The notes beneath the pieces were generated by a model. It was not told where the DNA came from. It did not search any database and was given only the letters and a program-made list of their open reading frames with translations. The position numbers and the translations under genes are program-made. From an uncultured Bacteriovoracaceae bacterium (GTDB lineage: Bacteria > Bdellovibrionota > Bacteriovoracia > Bacteriovoracales > Bacteriovoracaceae): a stretch of DNA of 64,000 nt. Location of the stretch: the NCBI GenBank assembly GCA_937931205.1, contig CALHBF010000013.1:219484-283483 (forward strand), in the 5' to 3' direction. Of this stretch, positions 1 to 8,217 are shown in pieces (within the stretch, counting starts at the first letter, position 1; each line of letters begins with the position of its first letter).

Positions 1-2
1 AG

Positions 3-284
3 TGTAGTAACGAGCAGATTGATCTGGCCATGAACTATATGACAAACTTCATACGTTCAGAAAAAGAGAAAACTTCCCAATTTTTAAGATTTATTGACTA
101 TGACAACCAAGGAATTGGCAGTCATGAGAAAATTTATAACTGGGTGATGTTTCCGCATACACGACTTTCTTGTACTAGCAAAAAGAACGAAGAATTTTTA
201 AAGAAAGTGGATGTCTTTGTTGACGATATTAAGTGGAAAAAAAGATCAGTCGGCAAAGATAAAGATGAAAGAGTGATTTATTAA
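3..284 (+). CDS. Truncated unknown protein (C-terminal part)
   Basis: The reading frame is already open at the window edge (Cys-Ser-Asn-Glu just before the first ATG at 30), so this is the C-terminal end of a longer gene; the ATG at 30 has no convincing ribosome binding site. The visible 93 residues are soluble-looking, rich in Lys and Asp, with no membrane segment and no metal motif. It ends in TAA directly against the ATG of the NuoB-like gene, so it is very likely co-transcribed with the complex I-like module. I do not recognise the family, and its function cannot be inferred from this fragment beyond the association. Confidence 0.55.
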   Translation, partial: CSNEQIDLAMNYMTNFIRSEKEKTSQFLRFIDYDNQGIGSHEKIYNWVMFPHTRLSCTSKKNEEFLKKVDVFVDDIKWKKRSVGKDKDERVIY

Positions 285-665
285 ATGAAAGAATTAAAAA
301 TATTTGTTGTGGCCAATCCTGCAACTCAAAATGAATGGGCCGTTCTGAGAAGTACCAAGTATCAGAACGCGATGGATTTCAGTTGGAGTTTCACCTCAGA
401 CCTTGAGGACGCGAATATTTTTATTTGGGATGGTCTTTCAAATAAAGTTTCTCGTAAATCATTTGAAAAGTTGGAAAAGAAAATCGCAACAGAAGGTCAT
501 CTCTTGCTATGGGTAAGACCAATCGACTTCTTTGAAAGTTTCAAAACAACTTCAGGCCTTGATCTTGATCAAATTCGTTATGTCGAAGTTTTCCAGACTG
601 GATTAAATCCCCAACGAATGATTTCATCTCTTACAGAATGTAAAAAGAAGCTTATCGATGTTTGA
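285..665 (+). CDS. NuoB-like subunit lacking cluster cysteines
   Basis: 126 residues. The order of elements resembles the NuoB / small-hydrogenase-subunit fold: a segment like 'ADVMIVAG' (here DANIFIWDG, about residues 42-50), a following helix, a strand, then 'IRYVEVFQTGLNPQRM' near residues 95-110 where NuoB has its VYVPGCPPRPE motif. The cysteines that bind cluster N2 in NuoB are absent; the only Cys lies in the C-terminal helix. Known of the family: NuoB sits between the ferredoxin-like and NuoD subunits. Inference: a structural NuoB homologue that cannot carry the normal cluster. The gene overlaps the next by 8 bp. The assignment rests on context and weak motif similarity. Confidence 0.45.
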   Translation: MKELKIFVVANPATQNEWAVLRSTKYQNAMDFSWSFTSDLEDANIFIWDGLSNKVSRKSFEKLEKKIATEGHLLLWVRPIDFFESFKTTSGLDLDQIRYVEVFQTGLNPQRMISSLTECKKKLIDV

Positions 666-2265
666 TTTAAATTCCTTTCAAAAAGAAAATCAGCGTTTAT
701 CTATTGTTAAAGATAAGTATTATTCTTGGTTGGATGAGCACCATATCACTTGCCGTCCACAAGAAGTTATTTCTTGGGTAAGAGTTTTAAAAGAAGACTT
801 AAACTATCTTTATTTTATTGATGCTTATGTTTTGAATGCTCCGAATGGCGGTCAGTTTGATTACGAATTAAATTTCATCGTAGCAAACTTAGAATCGCAC
901 CAAAGATTAAATCTTCATATTTTGTTCAATCAATCGGAAGTTGTTCCAGATATCACTCCTTATTATCCGGCTTCTCGTTTTTCTTTACGTGAGCAGGCAG
1001 AACTTTTCCAGATAAACTTCCAAGTAAAACCTGAACCAATCTTTTTCTCTCAAGAGACGGATGGTCTTTTCAGAGATGGAGGAAGTATTCAAAAAAATCC
1101 TTTGGATTTTAAAGAACCAGTTCTTCCTTTCAATCCCAATAAGTCTGAGGCTCCATATCCTCAGGAGAGCTGGCGATGGAAACACTGTGATCTTTTTTCA
1201 AAAGATACTCTCGGAAAATTTGAGGCTTTCTATTGTTTTGATCCCTTTAAGTTGGTGGATCTCAAACTTAATTTAGGGAATTTTTTTAGAGGGGTAGAGT
1301 CACTTCTTACTCAAAAAAATCATTCTCATATCCCATATCTTCTTGAAGATCTTAATCATATGGCCTCACCTTTTTATTCTGGTGCGTGGGCCATGAATTT
1401 AGAAGAAGTTCTCAAGTTGCAGATTACCGAAAGGGCCCAAGGATTACGAATTGTTGTTTGGGAGTTATCTCGAATTGCAGAACATCTTTTTGTTATTTAT
1501 GAAATGTGTTCACTTCTTAAACTAGTGCATGCCCAAGCATTCTTAGATGCTTATGAAAGATTGTGTGAATTGATGGAGCAACTGACTGGTAATCGTTCAG
1601 GAAAAGGAATGATTAAAATCGGTGGACTTCATCGTGATCTACCTTCTGGATGGATAGTTGAATTTATCGAATTTAATAAACTGCTTCTTAAAAATCTGAG
1701 TGTTTATCATAAAGACCTTTTAGGAGATGGAACTTTCAGGACCTTGTTGAATCACGCCAAAGTGAATTCTCATGCTGTTCTTGAAGGCGGAGTGAGCGGT
1801 CCTGCTCTAAGAGCTGCTGGTATCAACTTTGATTTAAGAAAATCAAGACCACTTTATTTTTATCCAGAAATTGATTTTGATGTCCCAGTAGGAGTTCATG
1901 GAACTTCTTATGACAGATATCTTATTCGTTTCGAGGAAATTATTCAGAGTTCTCGAATCATCACTCAGGTGCTGGACAATTTACCTTTAGGGGTAGTCGA
2001 TCTTAATCTTAATGAGCATGAAATTAGAGAGCAGCTAAAATCAGTCGGGGAGCACACTCATTATAGCGCTCTTGAATCTCCTAACGGGGAAGTAGGGATT
2101 AGCTACGTGCAAGGAACCGATGCACTGATCAAGAGAATTAAAATTAAATCTCCAAGTCAGGCCTTAACTCAAAGTCTAAAAGAATTTTTGAAAGGCGCTG
2201 ATGAAAACTCAGTACCTGTTGCTCTTTCGAGTTTAGGTATTAGAGAAAAAGAGATGGAGCGATAA
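658..2265 (+). CDS. NuoC-NuoD fusion-like (complex I / hydrogenase large subunit)
   Basis: 535 residues. About residues 40-120 look like NuoC (30-kDa subunit), with 'ITPYYPASRFSLREQAELF' matching the usual proline-rich 'WPGANWxEREAYDLFG' region. From about residue 180 onward it matches NuoD/49-kDa: ERAQGLRIVVWELSRIAEHL, GGLHRDLPSGW near 321, GVSGPALRAAG near 378, then FDVPVGVHG and YDRYLIRFEE. The Ni-binding CxxC pairs of true hydrogenases are absent, so it is a NuoD-type or hydrogenase-related protein, not an active NiFe hydrogenase. NuoCD fusions are known in enterobacteria. It lies between the NuoB-like gene and a ferredoxin gene (1-bp overlap), but no membrane Nuo subunit is visible here; those may lie upstream of the window. 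Confidence 0.8.
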   Translation: MFDLNSFQKENQRLSIVKDKYYSWLDEHHITCRPQEVISWVRVLKEDLNYLYFIDAYVLNAPNGGQFDYELNFIVANLESHQRLNLHILFNQSEVVPDITPYYPASRFSLREQAELFQINFQVKPEPIFFSQETDGLFRDGGSIQKNPLDFKEPVLPFNPNKSEAPYPQESWRWKHCDLFSKDTLGKFEAFYCFDPFKLVDLKLNLGNFFRGVESLLTQKNHSHIPYLLEDLNHMASPFYSGAWAMNLEEVLKLQITERAQGLRIVVWELSRIAEHLFVIYEMCSLLKLVHAQAFLDAYERLCELMEQLTGNRSGKGMIKIGGLHRDLPSGWIVEFIEFNKLLLKNLSVYHKDLLGDGTFRTLLNHAKVNSHAVLEGGVSGPALRAAGINFDLRKSRPLYFYPEIDFDVPVGVHGTSYDRYLIRFEEIIQSSRIITQVLDNLPLGVVDLNLNEHEIREQLKSVGEHTHYSALESPNGEVGISYVQGTDALIKRIKIKSPSQALTQSLKEFLKGADENSVPVALSSLGIREKEMER

Positions 2266-2621
2266 TGATTTTAAATAGAGAGTCTTATTTAAGAGCATCC
2301 TTTTTCCGCAGATACTGGCTAAGACGTCAAGCGGCCAAGCTTCGTCTTCAGTCACCTTTTTATCAAGCAGGAATGTTTCAATTAAGTGAAAAAACAACGC
2401 TGGTACCAGAGTTTACCGCTTCTGCGAAAGATCTGGCCGAGTTCGCTGATGCTAAAAAACTAGAAAGAATTTGTCCTACTTCCGCTCTTACAGTAACTAC
2501 TCAGAAGATTGAGATCAAAGAAAAGAATTGTATCGGCTGTATGGAATGTGTGAAAGCTAGCCCTGAAAATTTTTTTCGAATTAAGGATGAAAAATTTCCT
2601 GACGTTCCTGATACCAATTAA
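2265..2621 (+). CDS. Single [4Fe-4S] ferredoxin, NuoI-like
   Basis: 118 residues. Residues about 65-95 carry 'RICPTSA' and then 'CIGCMEC' followed by VKASP. In 2[4Fe-4S] ferredoxins the second CxxCxxC motif shares one cluster with the Cys-Pro of the first motif. Here exactly those four ligands remain (Cys of RICP plus three of CIGCMEC), while the first CxxCxxC is gone and the second Cys-Pro has become Ser-Pro. That leaves one complete cluster site. The N-terminal 60 residues are basic and amphipathic (YWLRRQAAKLRLQ), perhaps docking to a partner. ATG overlaps the preceding stop by 1 bp; the 3' end overlaps the convergent aat gene by 41 bp. Likely the electron-transfer subunit of the complex I-like module. 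Confidence 0.75.
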   Translation: MILNRESYLRASFFRRYWLRRQAAKLRLQSPFYQAGMFQLSEKTTLVPEFTASAKDLAEFADAKKLERICPTSALTVTTQKIEIKEKNCIGCMECVKASPENFFRIKDEKFPDVPDTN

Positions 2622-3249
2622 GATTTTTGATCTTCTCGATAAAATATTCTCTGGGAATATATTTACCGCCAAAAAGCTCCACCACACTGGTGATCATCTG
2701 AGTATCAAGGAATGGAATGCCTTTTGATTTAAGAAGTAGGCAAAGAGAATAAAGAGCAAATTTCGAAGCGCCATCCTCTTTCATAAACATCGATTCTCCA
2801 GAAACAAACTGCCCCATTGAGACTCCATAAAGTCCGCCCACTAATTCTTTTTTTTCATTCCAAACTTCAACCGAATAGGCGAGTTTGTGATGGAAAAGGT
2901 CAATATAGGCCGCTTCCAATTCTTCCAGAATCCACGTGGTTCTCTGACCTTTTCTTTTTATCTTACTGCAATTATGAATGACCGATTCAAAGTCAGTGTT
3001 AAACGTTACGGTGAAGGGACAAGTTTTTAAAAACTTTTTAAAAGAACGTGGCAGATGAAAGTCTGAGAGTTCAATGATGCCTCTTGGGTCCGGGGAGAAC
3101 CAGACATGAGGGTATTTTTTTGAGATGGGCCAGGGGAAGATTCCTTGGGAATAAGCACTCATGAGCATATCAACTTTGAAATCTCCTCCGACAGCTACAA
3201 TGCCATCAGGATCGGCGCTATCTACCGGAGGAAAATTGATTTCTCTCAT
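2581..3249 (-). CDS. aat: Leucyl/phenylalanyl-tRNA--protein transferase
   Basis: 222 residues, typical for Aat. Aat moves Leu or Phe from its tRNA to N-terminal Arg or Lys of proteins, making them ClpS/ClpAP degradation substrates in the cytoplasm. The family signature is clear: FPPVDSADPDGIVAVGGD at the N-terminus, 'AYSQGIFPWP', 'WFSPDPRGII', 'GGLYGVSMGQFVSGESMF', and 'FLDTQMITSVVELFGG' near the C-terminus. ATG overlaps the TGA of the upstream ureohydrolase gene by 4 bp, so it is the last gene of a three-gene minus-strand operon. Its 3' end overlaps the convergent ferredoxin gene. Confidence 0.95.
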   Translation of the reverse strand: MREINFPPVDSADPDGIVAVGGDFKVDMLMSAYSQGIFPWPISKKYPHVWFSPDPRGIIELSDFHLPRSFKKFLKTCPFTVTFNTDFESVIHNCSKIKRKGQRTTWILEELEAAYIDLFHHKLAYSVEVWNEKKELVGGLYGVSMGQFVSGESMFMKEDGASKFALYSLCLLLKSKGIPFLDTQMITSVVELFGGKYIPREYFIEKIKNLNWYQERQEIFHP

Positions 3250-4319
3250 TTTTTGAGAACCTCAATCAATGCACGAGTGATGTCACCTGCAACACCAAGG
3301 GCCGCTTTTTGATCTCGAGGATTAACTCCTTCGGGAAGAACAAAGGGTGCCACTTCCATAATATCGGCTCCCGTGATCCTGTATTCCTTCTTTAAGAGAT
3401 GAAAAAGTGCAATGCAGTCACTTGGAATAAGGCCATTCTTTTCAGGAGTCCCCGTAGCGCTGGCATAAAGTTCATCAAGGGCATCAATGTCAAAGCTGAT
3501 ATAGATTTCTTCAACCCCGAGTTTGGAGAATTGTTTTTTGATTTTTTCAAAAACTTTTACCACACCCATCTTGTTGAATTCATCGGCCCAAATTTGTTCA
3601 ACACCAAGAGTTGTCTTCCAGTGTTTCTTATTTTTACCAGATGAGCGAATCCCAAGCTGAACAATATGATCAGTAGTCTTTAAGTATTTTAGAATTTGAT
3701 TGGTCCATGTTCCAAAACAGAAATCAATCCCAAGACGAGTATTAAGAAGATCAGTGTGTGCATCAAAGTGAACAACAGCTGCTTTGGATTTTACTTTTCT
3801 TGTTTCCAGCCAAGATTTAACTAATGGGTAGGAAATAGAGTGGTCTCCACCCAATCCTAAAATATGTGCTTGGGGAAACTTTTTATAGACATCAAAGGTT
3901 GTCTTCTCAGTAATAGAAAGAGGAGAGACTGGAAGTTTGCAGATCTTACCAAACATGGCCTTCTGACATTTTTTGATTGTTTCATCATTGAGATACTTAT
4001 CATGAAGAAGGTGAGGGATAACTCTTACATCTCCCAGATCATGAAATAATTTTTTGTCTTCGATAATTTCCTGACGAAGTAGAAGCGGTCCCCAGTTAGC
4101 TCCTCGCTGGATTCCTCCTCCACAATCAGAGGGAATTCCCAGGAGCATCGGTTTGGAATCATCAATTTTATCGAGACTCTCTTCCCACTTGGCCTTGGCA
4201 GCTTCTGTTTTTGACGTTTTATAGTAAGCACGAAACAGTTTTTCTTTTTTGTCCTGTGCTGTATGAACTGTGAATACTCCATTACCAGGAATGGTGAGGA
4301 TGTTTTTTAGATCTTTCAA
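3246..4319 (-). CDS. Ureohydrolase (arginase/agmatinase/formiminoglutamase family)
   Basis: 357 residues. The binuclear manganese site of the family is intact: GGDHS at about 157-161, the DAHTD motif at 186-190 and DID at 277-279. Such enzymes hydrolyse guanidino or formimino compounds to release urea or formamide. It is longer than agmatinases because of an N-terminal extension of about 100 residues, a style seen in formimidoylglutamase-like members, so the exact substrate is open. The start is TTG, supported by a GGGAG Shine-Dalgarno 7 nt upstream and coupled to the upstream gene (TTGA overlap). A second, shorter member (speB) lies at 8.7 kb beside speE, which makes this one less likely to be the polyamine enzyme. 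Confidence 0.85.
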   Translation of the reverse strand: MKDLKNILTIPGNGVFTVHTAQDKKEKLFRAYYKTSKTEAAKAKWEESLDKIDDSKPMLLGIPSDCGGGIQRGANWGPLLLRQEIIEDKKLFHDLGDVRVIPHLLHDKYLNDETIKKCQKAMFGKICKLPVSPLSITEKTTFDVYKKFPQAHILGLGGDHSISYPLVKSWLETRKVKSKAAVVHFDAHTDLLNTRLGIDFCFGTWTNQILKYLKTTDHIVQLGIRSSGKNKKHWKTTLGVEQIWADEFNKMGVVKVFEKIKKQFSKLGVEEIYISFDIDALDELYASATGTPEKNGLIPSDCIALFHLLKKEYRITGADIMEVAPFVLPEGVNPRDQKAALGVAGDITRALIEVLKK

Positions 4320-5260
4320 ATGATAACTCCCTCTCTGAATTTAGAACTAAGAAGTTCTGAATGGTATTTAAGTTTAAATGTCTCAAGATCAAGGTTCATG
4401 AAGTTCTCAAGTACCTTGTATTCAAAATCAATGAGAGCAGCATCTAGTTCTTGATAAACACCTGCAATATGACTTGATTTGATGACTTGCGGAGTATTGA
4501 TCCACTCTTCACCGAATGGCTCTTTGGCAAATACATCAAGGTAAGCCGACGCATCTGAATGAAGTGCAAGGTAGTTTTTGAGGTCTTGTTCATTAACTAA
4601 ACCACCTCGGGCCCCGTTAATGAAAGTTTCAAAAGAGAGATGTGAGAAGAGTTCTTTGTTAAACATCTGGCGGTTCAGGTCATTAAGACCGCAACAAACG
4701 ATCAAAGCAAGGTATTCTTTTTTCTCTAGTTCTTTAAAACTCTTATGATGATTCTCGAGATACGGATCAACGATATGAACTTGTACTCCGATGGCCCGCA
4801 GAGAAGCGCTGACTTTTTTCCCAATGTGGCCGTGTCCGAAAATTACAACTTCTTTTTTATGAAGAAGAGTGCGATTCCAATGACGTTTTTTATCCCAACT
4901 CTGATGTACAGGACGCTTGAGAGCTGCTTCCCAGAAAGAGCCAAGAATCCATTCTGCTACTGCATTGGCCCTAATCTCATGGCCCACGACTACTGGGATG
5001 TTTGAGATAAGTTGATAATCTCGGGCAAGGTTATCATAGCCTGAGTTGGGATGAATAATGAGCTTGGTTTGGGGGAGAAGTTTTTTAAATTGCTCTAATT
5101 TTGTATGAGTGTTGGTGATTAGGATCAAGGGGGAGTCATCACAACTCTCAGGATTAGTGTACCTAAGTCCTAGAGATTCCAATGCTTCCTTCTCTCTTTG
5201 CAGAAAGTTGGGGTCTTGGTAGCTTGAGAGATTTAATCGAGTGAGCTGAAAGCTTTTCAT
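4316..5260 (-). CDS. D-isomer-specific 2-hydroxyacid dehydrogenase
   Basis: 314 residues. Members reduce 2-oxoacids or oxidise D-2-hydroxyacids with NAD(P). The dinucleotide motif GHGHIG is at residues 142-147, followed by Asp (HIVDPY) at the end of the second strand, which suggests NAD preference. The catalytic Arg (INGARGGLV), Glu (DVFAKEPF) and His (SSHIAGVYQE) can all be placed. The substrate is not evident; the N-terminal substrate domain is divergent. First gene of the operon with the ureohydrolase and aat, linked by 4-bp overlaps. ATG start 45 bp from the divergent map start, so the two share a short intergenic region that must hold both promoters. Confidence 0.85.
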   Translation of the reverse strand: MKSFQLTRLNLSSYQDPNFLQREKEALESLGLRYTNPESCDDSPLILITNTHTKLEQFKKLLPQTKLIIHPNSGYDNLARDYQLISNIPVVVGHEIRANAVAEWILGSFWEAALKRPVHQSWDKKRHWNRTLLHKKEVVIFGHGHIGKKVSASLRAIGVQVHIVDPYLENHHKSFKELEKKEYLALIVCCGLNDLNRQMFNKELFSHLSFETFINGARGGLVNEQDLKNYLALHSDASAYLDVFAKEPFGEEWINTPQVIKSSHIAGVYQELDAALIDFEYKVLENFMNLDLETFKLKYHSELLSSKFREGVII

Positions 5261-5305
5261 GACTACTAAATTAGCGTATAAGGTATTAAAAGATAAGGAA
5301 GAAAA

Positions 5306-6091
5306 ATGATTACTATCAAATCTGCGCGTGAAATCGAAATCATGAGAGAGTCATGCAAAATTGCTGCAAAAACTCTGCACTTTTTAGGTAAAAATCTAAA
5401 AATTGGCATGAGCACGGAAGATATTGATAAAATGTGTCATACCTATATGACCAATCGTGGGGTAATTCCTGCGACTCTTGGTTATCATGGTTTTCCTAAG
5501 TCTCTTTGTACCAGCCGAAACGAAGTTATTTGTCATGGAATCCCTGATCCCAAAGAATTTATCAAAGATGGTGATATTATCAATCTAGATGTAACTGGAA
5601 TCTGGAAAGGTTTTCATGGAGACACCAACGCAACTTTTCTCATGGGGAATGTTAAACCAGAAGTAAAAAAACTGGTGGATGTTACTCACGAATGTATGAT
5701 GGCCGGAATCGCTCAGTGTCGTCCAGGTGGACGTATTGGAGATATCGGTGCGGTTATCGAAGAAATGGCACATGATAATGGTTTCACAGTTGTTCATGAG
5801 TATTGTGGACATGGAATTGGCAGAAAGTTTCATGAAGATCCTCAGATTGTTCACGTAGGTATTCGTGGAACAGGTGTGGAGATGAGACCTGGCATGACTT
5901 TCACTGTAGAGCCGATGATCAATCTTGGTAAACGTCATTGCAAGGTTCTAGGTGATGATTGGACGGTTGTTACGAAAGATAAATCTTGGTCTGCTCAATT
6001 TGAGCATACAATTCTTATTACCGAGACCGGATACGAGATTCTGACACAGTTTTCTCCGGACGAATGGACGGAAGCGGATGACAAACTTTAA
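5306..6091 (+). CDS. map: Methionine aminopeptidase, type I
   Basis: 261 residues, the usual length. Removes the initiator methionine from nascent cytoplasmic proteins. The metal ligands are visible in order: Asp in 'IINLDVTG', Asp in 'FHGDTNATF', His in 'EYCGHGIGRKFHE', Glu in 'FTVEPMI' and Glu in 'AQFEHTI'. The substrate-facing His is in 'LGYHGFPKSLC'. No N-terminal zinc-binding SEC-C extension is present. The start is set by AAGGAAG just upstream of the ATG. The 3' end overlaps the NifU-like gene by 14 bp, so the two are translationally coupled. Confidence 0.97.
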   Translation: MITIKSAREIEIMRESCKIAAKTLHFLGKNLKIGMSTEDIDKMCHTYMTNRGVIPATLGYHGFPKSLCTSRNEVICHGIPDPKEFIKDGDIINLDVTGIWKGFHGDTNATFLMGNVKPEVKKLVDVTHECMMAGIAQCRPGGRIGDIGAVIEEMAHDNGFTVVHEYCGHGIGRKFHEDPQIVHVGIRGTGVEMRPGMTFTVEPMINLGKRHCKVLGDDWTVVTKDKSWSAQFEHTILITETGYEILTQFSPDEWTEADDKL

Positions 6092-6848
6092 GACACTACC
6101 TGCATCTCATTATAGAAAGACTCTCTTGGCCCCAACAGTCACTGTTGAAGGCTTTGAGTTTAGACTCTCTCTACGCTTTGATAAAAAAGAGAATCTTCTT
6201 GAGGCCCGTTATCAAGGAGCTGAGAATGTTTGGCTTACTTCTCTTTGTTACCTCATTGAGGGGAAGAACTTTTTAGAATTAAAAAAAATTACAACATCTT
6301 CTTTGTTTGAAGCTTTTAAAGATGATCAGGATTTTCTTGAGTGTTTCGAAGATCTTCAATCAAAAGTAATGCATCCTTCATTTGAGCTGCTTCATCTGGC
6401 CCTTGATACTTATAAGGGGAATTTAAGAAGCTATAAAGATCATTCGAAGGTTGTCTGTCGATGTTCTGGAGCAACAGAAGAAGATATTGTTGCTGTTATT
6501 CATGAATCAACTTCATTGAATGAACTTTCACTTAAATCAAAAGCTGGACTCGGTTGCCGCAGTTGTATCAAACAACTTGAGAAATACTTTGCCCGCCAAA
6601 AAGCAAGACGCTTTAAAGAAAAAACCAATGCAACTTGGATTGAAGAAATTCAAAACCATTTAGCACTTTTTCATTTGAGTGGACTTGAAATTAAATCTTT
6701 CAGCAATGGGATACTGACTCTGCATTTTGGCAGCAAGCTTTCACAGCGAGAAGAAGAAGATCTGACTTTAAAACTTCAAGATCACTTTGAAGCTTTAGAT
6801 CCTGACTTATCGGTGCTCTTAGCTTTTTCTTTTGCACAGGCCTTGTAG
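6078..6848 (+). CDS. NifU-like three-domain protein lacking scaffold cysteines
   Basis: 256 residues with the domain order of NifU: IscU-like (about 15-118), BFD-type [2Fe-2S] (about 125-170), Nfu-like (about 185-250). Only the middle domain keeps its ligands: C127, C129, C160 and C163 (VVCRCSGATEED ... GLGCRSC). In the IscU-like part all three scaffold cysteines are missing: the CGD region reads VEGFEF, the GCG region AENV, and the HCS region HPS (99-101). The Nfu-like part lacks its CxxC. Inference: it cannot assemble a transient cluster and may be a redox or binding protein built around the permanent 2Fe-2S site. Coupled to map by a 14-bp overlap. It overlaps the convergent secreted-protein gene by 67 bp. 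Confidence 0.75.
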   Translation: MTNFKTLPASHYRKTLLAPTVTVEGFEFRLSLRFDKKENLLEARYQGAENVWLTSLCYLIEGKNFLELKKITTSSLFEAFKDDQDFLECFEDLQSKVMHPSFELLHLALDTYKGNLRSYKDHSKVVCRCSGATEEDIVAVIHESTSLNELSLKSKAGLGCRSCIKQLEKYFARQKARRFKEKTNATWIEEIQNHLALFHLSGLEIKSFSNGILTLHFGSKLSQREEEDLTLKLQDHFEALDPDLSVLLAFSFAQAL

Positions 6849-7387
6849 TAAAGAGGGTAGTCTTTTAAGCGATTGAAAATATCGAGCTCTTTTCTGGCAA
6901 AGATCTGAGAAATATCGACTTCATCTTCCAGATACTTTATCTCGTCCAATAGCTTGGGAAGTTTTGGAATACTATCATTTAAGCAATTAGGTGTCGGTGA
7001 GAGCATCTGCACTTGCGAGACGAAGTTTAAAAAGATTTCTTTTGAGCCAATGATGAAATCATCAATCATTCCTTGAGTGATAGATTTCTGCAGTCCTGCT
7101 TGAGTATTGATGAAAAGGGATTTTCCTTGAATCAAAATCTGTTCAAGCAGTTTTAAGCTTTCATGATCTTTCCCGCTGCAAATTTTTCTCAAATCAACCT
7201 GATTAATACGTACACCGGGAATCTGAATGAGTTCAGAAATGAGTCGTTGGTTGAGGTTAAAAATAGGGCCAGCAACCTTCTGCTCGTGCAAGCGGGCTTC
7301 CTCAATGCCTAAACAGCGTAGAATACTGAAGCTTTCAGCATAAAGGTTCGTTGTTGAGAGCAATAAGAGGGTGTAAATAAACTTCAT
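6782..7387 (-). CDS. Secreted protein of unknown function
   Basis: 201 residues from the ATG at 7387. I chose this start because it begins a clear signal peptide (MKFIYTLLLLSTTNLYA, cleavage before ESF); a longer frame upstream has no such feature. The mature part is mostly helical, with three cysteines outside the C-terminal tail (LRCLG, RKICSG, PNCLND) and one in 'YKACAKEK', so one or two disulfides in the periplasm are possible. The last 15 residues are Lys/Ser-rich and lie antisense to the 3' end of the NifU-like gene. No family recognised. Confidence 0.65.
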   Translation of the reverse strand: MKFIYTLLLLSTTNLYAESFSILRCLGIEEARLHEQKVAGPIFNLNQRLISELIQIPGVRINQVDLRKICSGKDHESLKLLEQILIQGKSLFINTQAGLQKSITQGMIDDFIIGSKEIFLNFVSQVQMLSPTPNCLNDSIPKLPKLLDEIKYLEDEVDISQIFARKELDIFNRLKDYPLYYKACAKEKAKSTDKSGSKASK

Positions 7388-7460
7388 ATTTCTTGATTCT
7401 AATGCTAATTTGAAGAAAAAATAAGGCAGAAAATACTTCACCAGTTGTGCCCGGGGTCCT

Positions 7461-8207
7461 ATGAAAGAGATGAGTCTCATTGAACATTTAGAAGAGCTAC
7501 GAGTCAGGATTATTAGAATCCTCGTGATTCTGGTTGTGTCTTTCTCCATTTGTTACGCTCTATCCTCTGAGATCTCCGAAATTCTCTTAGTGCCTTTGCG
7601 TAAGGCCATTGGAGCTAGCGGTAAGGTTGTATTTACTGGACTGCTAGATAAGATTTTGGCCGAGCTTCAGATTGCCTTCTGGTCTTGTGTACTATTAGCG
7701 TCACCTTTTTGGTTTCGTGAAGTATGGCTATTCATTAGACCTGGGCTTTATGAAGAAGAGGCCAAGGTTGTTCGCCCTTTTCTATTCGTTGGCTTCTTTC
7801 TCTTTTTGGCCGGCGTGGCCTTTGGTTACTTTGTGATTTTCCCATTCACTTTCTCCACCCTCATGGAATATGGCGTGCAGAATGTGGATGCTATGCTGAG
7901 CCTCAAGGACTACCTCTTGTTGGCCTCTCAGGTACTTGTCTTTTTAGGTATCCTTTTCCAGCTTCCTAATGTGATGCTCATCCTAGGTTTTATGAACCTA
8001 GTGACCAAATACTCACTAAGGTCATGGCGCCGTTATATCGCTGTTATTTTCGCAGTAGCAGCAGCAGTTCTTACTCCACCAGATCCACTTAGCATGATGT
8101 GTGTTTGGATTCCTATGATGATTCTCTATGAAGTAGGGATTCTAGCAGTGGCGTGGATTGTTCACCCTTATTTAGAAAGAAAACATATGGGTAGTGAAGT
8201 CGTCTAA
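7461..8207 (+). CDS. tatC: Sec-independent translocase subunit TatC
   Basis: 248 residues, six predicted membrane helices. TatC recognises twin-arginine signal peptides and, with TatA/B, exports folded proteins. The family N-terminus MSLIEHLEELRVRI is clear, with the conserved 'FWFREVWLFIRPGLYEEE' cytoplasmic loop and 'LTPPDPLSM' before the fifth helix. Translation may start at the ATG at 7461 or, giving the usual N-terminus, at 7470; neither has a strong Shine-Dalgarno. No tatA or tatB is adjacent. Its stop codon overlaps that of the convergent small gene within a 9-bp stem hairpin. Confidence 0.96.
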   Translation: MKEMSLIEHLEELRVRIIRILVILVVSFSICYALSSEISEILLVPLRKAIGASGKVVFTGLLDKILAELQIAFWSCVLLASPFWFREVWLFIRPGLYEEEAKVVRPFLFVGFFLFLAGVAFGYFVIFPFTFSTLMEYGVQNVDAMLSLKDYLLLASQVLVFLGILFQLPNVMLILGFMNLVTKYSLRSWRRYIAVIFAVAAAVLTPPDPLSMMCVWIPMMILYEVGILAVAWIVHPYLERKHMGSEVV

Positions 8208-8217
8208 GCGACTTCAC
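8194..8217. terminator. Hairpin spanning two convergent stop codons
   Basis: Perfect 9-bp inverted repeat GTGAAGTCG / CGACTTCAC around the loop TCTAAG. The loop holds TAA of tatC and, on the other strand, TAG of the convergent gene. On the plus side it is followed by a pyrimidine-rich stretch. Probably a bidirectional terminator made from coding bases. Confidence 0.5.
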
